Shown here: positions 1-5,956 of the stretch, piece by piece
Position numbering within the stretch: position 1 is the stretch's first letter
Layout of the letters: every line of letters begins with the position of its first letter
Position numbers and translations under genes: made by a program
Assembly (NCBI GenBank): GCA_035647835.1
Contig: DASRMS010000120.1
Location: 1-7,540 of the forward strand
Reading direction: 5' to 3'
Source: UBA9865 sp035647835
GTDB taxonomy: Bacteria > Bacillota > Dethiobacteria > Dethiobacterales > Dethiobacteraceae
Length of the DNA: 7,540 nt
Notes under the pieces: model-generated
What the model saw: only the letters and a program-made list of their open reading frames with translations
What the model was told of the DNA's origin: nothing
Databases searched by the model: none

Positions 1-13
1 GCTCAAATATTAA

Positions 14-65
14 CACTTTTAAGTAAAAAGCGAATAACATTAAATATATTTCACTTTTCAAGTGA
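14..65. repeat. Pair of related short palindromes upstream of the decarboxylase operon
   Basis: Two similar inverted repeats are visible: CACTTTTAAGT at 14-24 (core ACTTTTAAGT is self-complementary) and TCACTTTTCAAGTGA at 51-65 (6-bp arms, 3-base centre). They share the word CACTTTT, start 38 bases apart, and the second covers the proposed -35 element. Neither is followed by a T-run, so they do not look like terminators. A repressor or activator site is possible but is inference from position only; chance similarity in AT-rich DNA cannot be excluded. Confidence 0.3.
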
Positions 66-83
66 GAAAGAGTATGTTAAAAT
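55..83 (+). promoter_or_regulatory. Sigma-A-like promoter of the decarboxylase operon
   Basis: A -35-like TTTTCA (55-60) and a -10-like TAAAAT (78-83) are separated by exactly 17 bases. Transcription would begin near 89-91, leaving an untranslated leader of about 128 nt before the TTG start at 218. This fits a regulated leader RNA. The hexamers match consensus moderately and no experiment supports the start point. Confidence 0.5.
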
Positions 84-100
84 GAGGATTATAACTATGG

Positions 101-201
101 TTGCAGCTAGTTCACCCCAGGGAGGTGCCAGCGAAAGCGAACGCTTATAGGCACTTTTATCGAGTGTGATGGGTATTGTCACCAGAATGATGTAGATGCG
201 A
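101..201 (+). promoter_or_regulatory. Structured 5' leader, candidate riboswitch
   Basis: Hand folding gives a compact closed shape. The closing stem is 101-109 with 193-201 (eight of nine positions pair, one G-A mismatch), and its last base is the first base of the AGGAGG ribosome binding site at 201-206. Inside are a bulged hairpin (125-133 with 142-154) and a second hairpin (166-170 with 178-182, loop GGGTATT at 171-177). The ACCC at 114-117, in the first junction strand, can pair with GGGT at 171-174 in that loop, which would be a pseudoknot. Closing stem, multi-branch core, pseudoknot and a stem abutting the ribosome binding site are the usual architecture of a translational riboswitch. 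I do not recognise the consensus of a known class with confidence. A Na+ riboswitch (the former DUF1646 motif) would fit the downstream genes, but that is inference. Confidence 0.5.
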
Positions 202-217
202 GGAGGTTGATGAGTTC

Positions 218-601
218 TTGTTAGATAAATTACTGTATGGTCTGGAAATCTCACTGATCGGGTTTACTGGTGTGATGCTGATCCTTTATCTTCTTTACCT
301 AATACTCCTGGCTTTTAGCAAATATTTTTCCAGGGGAGATAGTAAACAAAAAAAAGCAACCTGTCCTACGGTTCAGCTTTCACTCGACAAAGTTAAAGAG
401 TCAAATAATAATACTGCTCCGGAAGTTGTGGCTGCTATTACTGCGGCTATAGCGATGTATTTGAATTCATCTGCAGAGCAGTTTAATATTGTTTCTATTA
501 AGCCGGAAAAAGGCAGCTCAAGTTGGGTTCTGTCAGGAAGACAAATAATAATGGCTAACAGACAGAATTTAGCGCTGTCTCGAAGGGAGAAAACATCGTG
601 A
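218..601 (+). CDS. OadG-family small subunit of a Na+-translocating decarboxylase
   Basis: This 127-residue membrane protein resembles the gamma/delta-type subunit of sodium-pumping biotin decarboxylases (oxaloacetate, methylmalonyl-CoA or glutaconyl-CoA type), which holds the complex together at the membrane. One transmembrane helix spans about residues 8-33. A charged, Lys-rich linker follows, then the hallmark PEVVAAITAAIAMYL block at 68-82 and a W-x-L-x-G-R stretch (SWVLSGR, 102-108) typical of the soluble tail in this family. The start is TTG at 218, since no ATG or GTG lies in frame between it and AGGAGG at 201-206; the 11-base spacing is slightly long. It is the first gene of the operon, and its TGA stop overlaps the GTG start of the biotin carrier gene (GTGA, 598-601), suggesting coupled translation. 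The family is fairly sure; the substrate of the complex is not known. Confidence 0.85.
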   Translation: MLDKLLYGLEISLIGFTGVMLILYLLYLILLAFSKYFSRGDSKQKKATCPTVQLSLDKVKESNNNTAPEVVAAITAAIAMYLNSSAEQFNIVSIKPEKGSSSWVLSGRQIIMANRQNLALSRREKTS

Positions 602-972
602 AAGAATTTCGTATTACCGTCAATGGACAAGTTTATCAAGTTAGCGTCGAAGAAGTGGCAGGAACCAACTCTCCTGCTGCAAAAATAGTTACCACCCTCG
701 CTACAGCCCCAGCAGCAACTCCGCCAACAACAACTGTGCCTCAAGCGCAGGCGGCAGCAGGAAATAGTATTACAGCACCAATGCCCGGGGCCGTTCTCGA
801 AATAGTTGTTAGCGAAGGACAGGATGTGCAAGCAGGAGAGGTAGTGCTGATTTTAGAGGCCATGAAAATGGAAAATGAAATTACTGCACCTGCAGCAGGA
901 AAAATAAAAAAAATAGTAACTAGTAAAGGTGCAGCTGTAAATACCGGTGATCTTTTACTTGTCATCGAGTAG
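598..972 (+). CDS. Biotin carboxyl carrier protein of the Na+-translocating decarboxylase
   Basis: This 124-residue protein carries the covalently bound biotin that moves CO2 from the carboxyltransferase subunit to the membrane beta subunit. The N-terminal strand-rich part (1-27, beginning MKEFRITVNGQVYQV) is typical of decarboxylase carriers. An Ala/Pro/Thr-rich flexible linker covers about 28-57, and the biotinyl domain runs from about 58 to 124. The biotin site is EAMKM (87-91) with Lys90 as the modified residue; the preceding APMPG (60-64) is also characteristic. The GTG start at 598 has AAGGGAG at 583-589, eight bases away, and overlaps the previous stop. The following gene starts 10 bases after this stop. 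The same domain occurs in pyruvate carboxylase and acetyl-CoA carboxylase, but the short free-standing form and its neighbours point to the sodium-pump complex. Confidence 0.92.
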   Translation: MKEFRITVNGQVYQVSVEEVAGTNSPAAKIVTTLATAPAATPPTTTVPQAQAAAGNSITAPMPGAVLEIVVSEGQDVQAGEVVLILEAMKMENEITAPAAGKIKKIVTSKGAAVNTGDLLLVIE

Positions 973-982
973 GGGGATAACT

Positions 983-2131
983 ATGTTGGATAAAGTATTC
1001 TCCTTCGTGCAAGAAACTGGTTTTTATGCGATGTCGTTAGAGCAGCTGGTGATGATTTTTATCGCCTGTGCCCTGCTTTATGCCGGAATAGTTAAGAAAT
1101 ATGAACCACTCTTAATGATTCCTATTAGTTTTGGTATCCTTTTAGCTAACCTGCCGCTGGGCGGGGTGATGGATCTGCCCAGCTATGATCAAGCTGGTAA
1201 TTTAGTAACTGCTGGTGGTCTGATCCATTATTTTTACCAGGGCATAAAATTAGGCATATTTCCACCGTTAATCTTTCTCGGTATTGGCGCAATGACCGAT
1301 TTCGGACCTTTGATTGCCAATCCTTTGACTTTGCTCTTAGGTGCGGCAGCGCAATTTGGCATCTTTACTACCTTTATGGGTGCAATTTTGTTAGGCTTTC
1401 CGGCAGTTCAAGCGGCAGCAATCGCCATTATTGGCGGTGCAGATGGCCCCACAGCCATCTATTTAGCGTCACGCTTGGCTCCCGAATTATTGCCGTCGAT
1501 TGCCATAGCGGCTTATTCCTATATGGCCTTAGTTCCTTTGATTCAACCGCCGATTATGCGTGCCCTGACCACCCAAAAGGAAAGAGAGGTGGTGATGGAG
1601 CAGTTACGACCCGTCTCTAAAACGGAAAAGATCATCTTTCCCATTGTTGTGGTAATTATCACCGGCTTGCTGTTACCCTCCAGTATTCCTCTGTTGGGGA
1701 TGCTGATGTTTGGTAATCTACTCCGTGAATCCGGCCTCACTGACCGGCTTAGTCAAACTGCCCAAAATGATTTAAATAATATTATTGTTATTCTCTTGGG
1801 CACAGCAGTAGGTGCTTCGGCCAAGGCAGAAACTTTCCTTTCCTCACAAACCTTGTTGATCCTTGTACTAGGCTTGGTCGCCTTTGCTGTGGGGACAGCG
1901 GCGGGCGTCCTGATGGGTAAACTACTGTATAAACTGACCGGAGGCAAGGTTAACCCTTTAATTGGGTCGGCAGGAGTCTCAGCGGTGCCCATGGCTGCTC
2001 GTGTTTCACAGTCTGAAGGACGCAAAGCCAACCCTAATAATTATTTATTAATGCATGCCATGGGGCCTAATGTAGCGGGAGTTATTGGTTCTGCCATAGC
2101 GGCCGGGATCTTACTGCTGCTTTTAGGTTAA
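983..2131 (+). CDS. Sodium ion-translocating decarboxylase beta subunit (OadB/MmdB/GcdB type)
   Basis: This 382-residue polytopic membrane protein is the subunit that decarboxylates carboxybiotin and couples the reaction to Na+ export, making a sodium gradient in anaerobes. The length fits the family. Recognisable blocks include FPPLIFLGIGAMTDFGPLIANP (93-114), GGADGPTAIYLASRLAP (151-167, with the conserved acidic Asp154 in the Na+/H+ path), AAYSYMALVPLIQPPIMR (176-193, with Tyr178/Tyr180) and the C-terminal MGPNVAGVIGSAIAAG (360-375, Asn363, Ser370). About nine or more hydrophobic segments are visible. The start is the ATG at 983, six bases after AGGGGG (971-976). An in-frame upstream start at 947 lies inside the carrier gene and was rejected. 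It is the last gene of the operon; no alpha (carboxyltransferase) gene follows. Substrate could be methylmalonyl-CoA, glutaconyl-CoA or oxaloacetate. Confidence 0.95.
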   Translation: MLDKVFSFVQETGFYAMSLEQLVMIFIACALLYAGIVKKYEPLLMIPISFGILLANLPLGGVMDLPSYDQAGNLVTAGGLIHYFYQGIKLGIFPPLIFLGIGAMTDFGPLIANPLTLLLGAAAQFGIFTTFMGAILLGFPAVQAAAIAIIGGADGPTAIYLASRLAPELLPSIAIAAYSYMALVPLIQPPIMRALTTQKEREVVMEQLRPVSKTEKIIFPIVVVIITGLLLPSSIPLLGMLMFGNLLRESGLTDRLSQTAQNDLNNIIVILLGTAVGASAKAETFLSSQTLLILVLGLVAFAVGTAAGVLMGKLLYKLTGGKVNPLIGSAGVSAVPMAARVSQSEGRKANPNNYLLMHAMGPNVAGVIGSAIAAGILLLLLG

Positions 2132-2171
2132 GAGCGCCGCTCACGAAGTCAGCGCCAGATGAGACAATAAA

Positions 2172-2248
2172 GAACCTCACAGTAAGCGTTTGTTGGTCTA
2201 AAATGTAAAGATAATCTTTACATTAGACTTTCGGCGACTGTGAGGTTC
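2172..2248. repeat. 77-nt nested inverted repeat in the gap between the decarboxylase operon and the VanW gene
   Basis: The gap 2132-2365 has no gene. Its main content is this double hairpin. The outer arms GAACCTCACAGT (2172-2183) and ACTGTGAGGTTC (2237-2248) are perfect 12-bp complements. Inside, GTCTAA plus TGTAAAG (2196-2201, 2204-2210) pair with CTTTACATTAGAC (2216-2228), with a two-base bulge. No T-run follows the right arm, so it is not a classical terminator, though it could stabilise or end the upstream mRNA. No clear flanking target duplication is seen. A weaker inverted repeat, ATTTACA (2249-2255) with TGTAAAT (2272-2278), follows. A possible -10 (TAGAAT, 2295-2300) for the VanW gene has no convincing -35. 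Confidence 0.65.
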
Positions 2249-2365
2249 ATTTACATGTTGCCCTGCTGCGCTGTAAATATACATCTTATATCTATAGAAT
2301 AAACATAATTCTTGTCCTATCTCAATACAATAAAAAGAAAAGCAGTACAAGGCAGGGATGAGAAG

Positions 2366-3763
2366 ATGTCGCTAGTAAAAAAACGTGTGCCACGCTGGAC
2401 AATCATTATTATTAGCCTTTTAAGCTTATTGTTTAGCTGTTCTTTCATTGATTATCTTTATCACCGTGAGCGCATTTATGCTGGTGTGTTTGTTGCGCAA
2501 CAGGATTTGGGAGGTAAGACAACAGAGGAAGCGGGGCAGCTATTGGCAGAAATAATAGATGTTGGTGAGCAAAGTGTGGAATTCATCTACGACGAGCTTG
2601 CACAAACAAAAAAATTTAATGAGTTGGGCATTGCACTAGATCTAGATAGTACCATTAATGTAGCTTTGCGTACCGGAAGGCAGAACTTGCATATTTTCCG
2701 CTATCCAGAACGAATTCGCTTGGCCAGCAAATCTCTACAGCTGGTACCGCAATTCAAAATTGATCAAACTTCATTTGAAACAAGTCTGCAGGAAATTTTT
2801 ACTGCTATTCAACTGGAACCAGTTGATGCACGTTTGAAACTGTCTGCGGACCGCAAGAGTGTTAACATTGAACCTGATGAGCCAGGCCGTATGCTCGATG
2901 TTTTAGCTGCCTATCGGGCTTTAGAAACAGCTTTGCAATCCACTTACATTGATCTGCAGCTTAATTTGCCTATTGAGCCGGTAGAGGCGGAGATTACAAG
3001 TGCCAGCCTAGAGGCATTACAAGTGACTGAGCCAGTAGCTTCTTTCTCTACAGCAATTTCCGGTAATGCCAATCGGCTGCATAATATTCGTCAAGCAGCC
3101 GCAGCCATTGATCAAACGCTAATCCCGCCAGGTGCAGTATTTTCCTTTAACGAAATAGTCGGTCAAACAACTGCGGCCACAGGTTACCGGGCGGCACCAA
3201 TCATTATGAATGGTAAGATTGTTGATGGTATCGGCGGCGGCATCTGTCAAGTTTCCTCGACTTTATATAATGCAGTGCTGTTGTCGGATTTGCAGCTTGT
3301 AGAACGACGCAATCACGGACTGCGTGTAAAATATTTGCCGCCGGGGTTAGATGCTACTGTTGCTTACGGCAGCATAGACCTGAAATTTAAGAACACCCGC
3401 GCTCATGCGTTATGGCTGCGTATCTTTCTTGATGGTAATAAGTTAACCACCACTATCTATGGTACGCAGATTCCCGGTCAGGAAGTAAAAGTCTACACTA
3501 CCGATGTACAGGTTATCCCTGCTGGTGAAAAAATAATTAAAACGGCAGAATTACCCAAAGGTAAACGAGAGTTAGTAACAGTAGGGCAGCCTGGTTATCG
3601 AGCGACAGTTTGGCGCAGTGTTTATTTAAATGGTCAGGAAGAGAAAACAGAAAAAATATCTCAAGATAGCTATAAGGCTATGCCTAATGAATATCGTGTA
3701 GGTACAAAAGAACTGCCTGTTTCTGGTGAACCGTCAGAGCAAAGTGAGACAGAGAACGAGTAA
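2366..3763 (+). CDS. VanW-family protein with peptidoglycan-binding-like and G5 domains, membrane anchored
   Basis: This 465-residue protein probably acts outside the membrane on or near the cell wall; the exact role of VanW proteins is not established. A basic start (KKRVPR) and one hydrophobic helix (about 11-29) give a signal anchor. Residues about 45-205 form the region usually matching the PG_binding_4 domain. The VanW domain covers about 225-355 and shows NRLHNIRQAAAAID, FSFNEIVGQTT and the hallmark GGGICQVSSTLYNA (290-303). A G5-type domain follows (about 373-423, ending YRATVWRSVYLNG). The tail (450-465) is acidic and low in complexity. The start chosen is the ATG at 2366, eight bases after AGGG at 2354-2357; an in-frame TTG at 2312 lacks a good ribosome site. 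The gene stands alone, ends at a strong terminator and has no vancomycin-resistance genes beside it, so it should not be read as a resistance gene. Confidence 0.92.
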   Translation: MSLVKKRVPRWTIIIISLLSLLFSCSFIDYLYHRERIYAGVFVAQQDLGGKTTEEAGQLLAEIIDVGEQSVEFIYDELAQTKKFNELGIALDLDSTINVALRTGRQNLHIFRYPERIRLASKSLQLVPQFKIDQTSFETSLQEIFTAIQLEPVDARLKLSADRKSVNIEPDEPGRMLDVLAAYRALETALQSTYIDLQLNLPIEPVEAEITSASLEALQVTEPVASFSTAISGNANRLHNIRQAAAAIDQTLIPPGAVFSFNEIVGQTTAATGYRAAPIIMNGKIVDGIGGGICQVSSTLYNAVLLSDLQLVERRNHGLRVKYLPPGLDATVAYGSIDLKFKNTRAHALWLRIFLDGNKLTTTIYGTQIPGQEVKVYTTDVQVIPAGEKIIKTAELPKGKRELVTVGQPGYRATVWRSVYLNGQEEKTEKISQDSYKAMPNEYRVGTKELPVSGEPSEQSETENE

Positions 3764-3765
3764 GT

Positions 3766-3793
3766 AAAAAGCTTGGCTTTCGCCAAGCTTTTT
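3766..3793 (+). terminator. Intrinsic terminator after the VanW gene
   Basis: A perfect 12-bp stem, AAAAAGCTTGGC (3766-3777) with GCCAAGCTTTTT (3782-3793), has a TTTC loop and a five-T run built into its right arm. It begins two bases after the VanW stop codon. The A-run on the left means it could also act on the opposite strand, but no minus-strand gene needs it. Confidence 0.9.
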
Positions 3794-3801
3794 GGTATAC
3801 T
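3773..3801 (+). promoter_or_regulatory. Putative dinB promoter overlapping the terminator stem
   Basis: TATACT (3796-3801) is one base from the ideal -10. Exactly 17 bases upstream lies TTGGCT (3773-3778), a fair -35 located in the left arm and loop of the VanW terminator. Transcription would start near 3808, about 35 nt before the dinB start. No SOS box (LexA site) of the Gram-positive CGAAC-N4-GTTCG form was seen here. Confidence 0.5.
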
Positions 3802-3841
3802 GGATGTAATAAAATGCGAACATAGATTCGGGGTGGGTTTG

Positions 3842-5020
3842 ATGATGCGCGCCATTATTCATGTGGATATGAATGCTTTTTTCGCCTCCTGCCACCAAGC
3901 TGAAAATCCTGCTTGGCGCGGCAAGCCGCTGCTTGTTGCCGGTGACCCCAAAAAACGTCATGGTATTATCTTAACTGCTTCCTATGAGGCAAGGCAATGT
4001 GGTATCAAAACAGCTATGACCGTCTGGCAGGCAAAAAAGTTATGCCCACAGGGCATTTTTATTCCCCCTGATCACCATTTATATTTAGCTTACTCGGAAA
4101 AGATTTTGACTATTTTTAGAAGTTATACGCCTCTGGTAGAACCATTCTCCATCGATGAGGCTTGGTTAGACGTCACTGGTTCCGAACGTTTGTTTGGTTC
4201 ACCAGAAGAGATTGGTCAGCAGCTGCAGCAGCGAATTCTTGCTGAATTGGAAATCTCCTGTTCCGTGGGCATAGCGCCCAATAAATTTCTGGCTAAAATG
4301 GCCTCTGAAAGGCAAAAACCACGTGGCTTTACGATCATTGGCCCCCAAGATATTCGTACCGTACTCTGGCCGCTGCCGGTCGAGAAGATGGTAGGCGTGG
4401 GCAGAAAAATAGCTCCTGCACTTAAGGAAATGGGTGTAGAAACTATTGGACAATTAGCAAAGATGCCTGAGCGGTTATTGGTAAGCCGCTTTGGTGTTAT
4501 GGGAGAAATATTGCGGGGGCTGGCCAATGGAGATGATGACTCCCCCGTCGATCCACAAGCCCTAGATACGGCTAAGTCGATAGGTCATTCCATTACTTTG
4601 CCACGTGATATTAACGATCCCGAGGATGTCGCTCGCATTCTGTTAGAATTAAGCGAGCGGGTCGGCCGTCGCCTACGCCAAGGCGGCTATAGCGGTCGTA
4701 CCATTACCCTGACCGTGAAAGATCAAAACTTTGTTACCATTACCCGGGCATCTACGTTACAGACACCTGCCTATCTCACGGAAACTATCTACCAAACGGC
4801 ACAAGAAATATATCACAGTCGTTTTGAGCCATGGCGTAAAGTGCGTTTATTAGGCATTGCTATTTCTAATCTTCAGGCACGAGGGGAGGGGCTGCAGCTG
4901 ACATTATGGGATCAGACTGGTGAACGCTTAACAAGCTTAACTGAAACAGCTGATAAAATAAAAGATCGTTTTGGTGATTATGCTTTACAACGGGCCAGTC
5001 TTTATAAAAATAAGGATTAG
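3842..5020 (+). CDS. dinB: DNA polymerase IV, Y-family translesion polymerase
   Basis: This 392-residue enzyme copies across damaged DNA with low fidelity and without proofreading. The palm motif HVDMNAFFAS (7-16) contains catalytic Asp9, and SIDEAWLDV (103-111) contains Asp105 and Glu106. Phe13-Phe14 lie where the family has its steric gate against ribonucleotides. SVGIAPNKFLAKMASERQKP (141-160) is the usual fingers/palm block, and the helix-hairpin-helix thumb (about 175-225) has VEKMVGVGRKIAPAL. The little finger covers about 240-350. QLTLW (352-356) resembles the sliding-clamp binding motif. Length is slightly above that of the E. coli enzyme. The start is one of two adjacent ATGs (3842 or 3845) after GGGGTGGG (3830-3837); an in-frame TTG at 3773 lies in the terminator and was rejected. 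All catalytic acids are present, so it should be active. Confidence 0.95.
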   Translation: MMRAIIHVDMNAFFASCHQAENPAWRGKPLLVAGDPKKRHGIILTASYEARQCGIKTAMTVWQAKKLCPQGIFIPPDHHLYLAYSEKILTIFRSYTPLVEPFSIDEAWLDVTGSERLFGSPEEIGQQLQQRILAELEISCSVGIAPNKFLAKMASERQKPRGFTIIGPQDIRTVLWPLPVEKMVGVGRKIAPALKEMGVETIGQLAKMPERLLVSRFGVMGEILRGLANGDDDSPVDPQALDTAKSIGHSITLPRDINDPEDVARILLELSERVGRRLRQGGYSGRTITLTVKDQNFVTITRASTLQTPAYLTETIYQTAQEIYHSRFEPWRKVRLLGIAISNLQARGEGLQLTLWDQTGERLTSLTETADKIKDRFGDYALQRASLYKNKD

Positions 5021-5021
5021 T

Positions 5022-5435
5022 TTAGATAGCACGATGACCTAACCCAATGGCTACTTCGTTTAAATGAAGCAGGCCAATGGCAAAAAAGATAGCGACTGCT
5101 ACATGGTCACCCTTGCGCGCAATGCCCACTTTACCGCCCACATTAAGGCCCATCGCTTTGGGCATAATTTGAGCAATAGCTTCTCGTGCGGCACCAGCGA
5201 CGCCGCCTTCTTCATGGTGTGTACTTTCGATGACTCCTTCACGTTTAGCAGCAACAACAGCTCGCTCTAAAACTTTTTGTATTGCTGTTAGGTATTCACC
5301 GCCGTAATCTACTGCGGTGGAACGAATTCCTTCGGCGTAAAGCTCCTTTTTTAACTCTTTTTCCGCCTCACGATCTGCCGATAAAGCTAACCGAATAGCC
5401 GCACTGGCAATTAATTTACTGTCAAGTTGATTCAT
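5022..5435 (-). CDS. hutP: HutP-family RNA-binding antiterminator
   Basis: This 137-residue protein belongs to the family of Bacillus HutP, which binds L-histidine and Mg2+ and then opens a terminator hairpin in hut mRNA. Length is close to that of the Bacillus protein. Recognisable parts are SKLIASAAIRLALSADREAE (6-25), THHEEGGVAGAAREAI (72-87), NVGGKVGIARKGDHVAVAIF (98-117) and the C-terminal IGLGHR (130-135). The ATG start at 5435 has AGAGGTG about six bases ahead; extending upstream would run through the promoter and a terminator palindrome. No histidine-use gene is present, so the target RNA is unknown and may lie elsewhere. By my recollection of the Bacillus sequence, the two metal-binding histidines near residue 75 align with glycines here (Gly77 and Gly81), while the C-terminal one (His134) is kept; this needs an alignment. 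Confidence 0.85.
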   Translation of the reverse strand: MNQLDSKLIASAAIRLALSADREAEKELKKELYAEGIRSTAVDYGGEYLTAIQKVLERAVVAAKREGVIESTHHEEGGVAGAAREAIAQIMPKAMGLNVGGKVGIARKGDHVAVAIFFAIGLLHLNEVAIGLGHRAI

Positions 5436-5469
5436 GGTCACACCTCTTTTCCCAACGCATCTTCTTCCA

Positions 5470-5499
5470 ATTATAATATAAAAAGGCTTGTGCTGCCAG
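5470..5499 (-). promoter_or_regulatory. Promoter of hutP
   Basis: On the minus strand a perfect TATAAT (plus 5470-5475) lies 18 bases after CTGGCA (plus 5494-5499), a four-of-six match to the -35 consensus. Transcription would start near 5463, giving a short leader of about 28 nt. A small inverted repeat, GGCTT (5485-5489) and AAGCC (5511-5515), flanks the -35; this could be an operator but is short. Confidence 0.55.
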
Positions 5500-5525
5500 T
5501 TTGAGATAAAAAGCCAGGGGAGAGG

Positions 5526-5559
5526 AAAAAACAAGCGAACAGATCTGTTCGCTTGTTTT
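5526..5559 (-). terminator. Perfect 32-bp palindromic terminator between yggT and hutP
   Basis: Bases 5528-5559 read the same on both strands: arms of 16 bp centred on AGATCT. On the minus strand the right arm continues into a six-T run (plus 5526-5531 is AAAAAA), making a strong intrinsic terminator 44 bases past the yggT stop. The plus strand also has a T-rich arm (TTTT then ATAG), so the element may work in both directions. Confidence 0.85.
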
Positions 5560-5603
5560 ATAGATTTTACAGTATTTGTTTCAGTTGTGAGCAGCTAATA
5601 TTT

Positions 5604-5867
5604 TTAGAATCGCAGTAAAGTACTAATAACTAAATTACGTACAATGCCTAATACAAGATAAGCAAGAATGGGTGATAAATCAATAGGTAAAGCAGTACGT
5701 GGAATTAAACGCCGGAATGGTGCAAGCAGTGGTTCTGTACCCTCATATAGTAAGCGAATCAGGGGCTGCTGGGGATTATGTGGTAACCACGATAAAATTA
5801 CACGCACAAACAACATGCCATTTAAGATCTTAAAAAACCAATCTGCAACATAAACTGCCTGCAGCAC
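5604..5867 (-). CDS. YggT-family integral membrane protein
   Basis: This 87-residue protein has two hydrophobic segments (about 5-28 and 64-84) joined by a loop with the family signature: RVILSWLPHNPQQPLIRLLY (22-41), then TEPLLAPFRRLIP (44-56). Single-domain YggT proteins are common in Gram-positive bacteria, often as YlmG beside sepF and divIVA, and are linked to cell-envelope or division functions and, in E. coli, osmotic tolerance; the molecular role is unclear. The GTG start at 5867 is eight bases after AAGGAG; an ATG two bases earlier is out of frame. Here it lies away from division genes. It follows the selenium-type operon after 89 bases, with a possible promoter of its own, and ends at a strong terminator. 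Confidence 0.9.
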   Translation of the reverse strand: MLQAVYVADWFFKILNGMLFVRVILSWLPHNPQQPLIRLLYEGTEPLLAPFRRLIPRTALPIDLSPILAYLVLGIVRNLVISTLLRF

Positions 5868-5897
5868 ATTACCAACTCCTTGTTTATTATCTTATTT

Positions 5898-5926
5898 ATT
5901 CTACCATAAGAAGTTAGTTTTGTGTA
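5898..5926 (-). promoter_or_regulatory. Possible promoter of yggT
   Basis: On the minus strand TAGAAT (plus 5898-5903) follows TACACA (plus 5921-5926) by 17 bases. Both are moderate matches. The location, inside the 89-base gap after the DUF3343 gene, suggests yggT can be expressed apart from the upstream operon. No terminator is seen in that gap, so read-through is also possible. Confidence 0.35.
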
Positions 5927-5956
5927 GGGAGGGCTTGTCATAAAATCTCAAGATCA

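Noticed and set aside
51..254. 67-residue minus-strand open frame over the promoter and leader
   Set aside because: It lies antisense to a promoter, a structured leader and a gene start, has no recognisable motif and no supporting ribosome site.
373..831. 152-residue minus-strand open frame across the first two operon genes
   Set aside because: Cys-rich, low-complexity translation antisense to well-recognised OadG-like and biotin carrier genes; a coding shadow.
947..982. Upstream in-frame start for the beta subunit
   Set aside because: It would begin inside the biotin carrier gene and add residues without family likeness; the ATG at 983 has a strong ribosome site.
2132..2142. GAGCGCCGCTC palindrome after the beta subunit stop as a terminator
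   Set aside because: Stem of four pairs with a three-base loop and no T-run; too weak.
2312..2365. TTG start adding 18 residues to the VanW protein
   Set aside because: No good ribosome site before it, whereas the ATG at 2366 has one and begins just before the signal anchor.
2432..2440. Possible lipobox (LFSC, residues 22-25) in the VanW protein
   Set aside because: Phe at the -2 position is unusual for lipoprotein signals and the helix is better read as an uncleaved anchor; not strong enough to call.
2366..3763. Vancomycin resistance gene
   Set aside because: VanW-domain proteins are widespread in Firmicutes outside resistance clusters, and no vanH, vanA/B, vanX or vanRS gene is nearby.
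3773..3841. Upstream in-frame start for dinB
   Set aside because: It lies in the VanW terminator stem and before the proposed transcription start; adds no polymerase sequence.
5436..5534. Longer N-terminus for HutP
   Set aside because: It would cover the promoter and part of the palindromic terminator; the family begins at the ATG at 5435.
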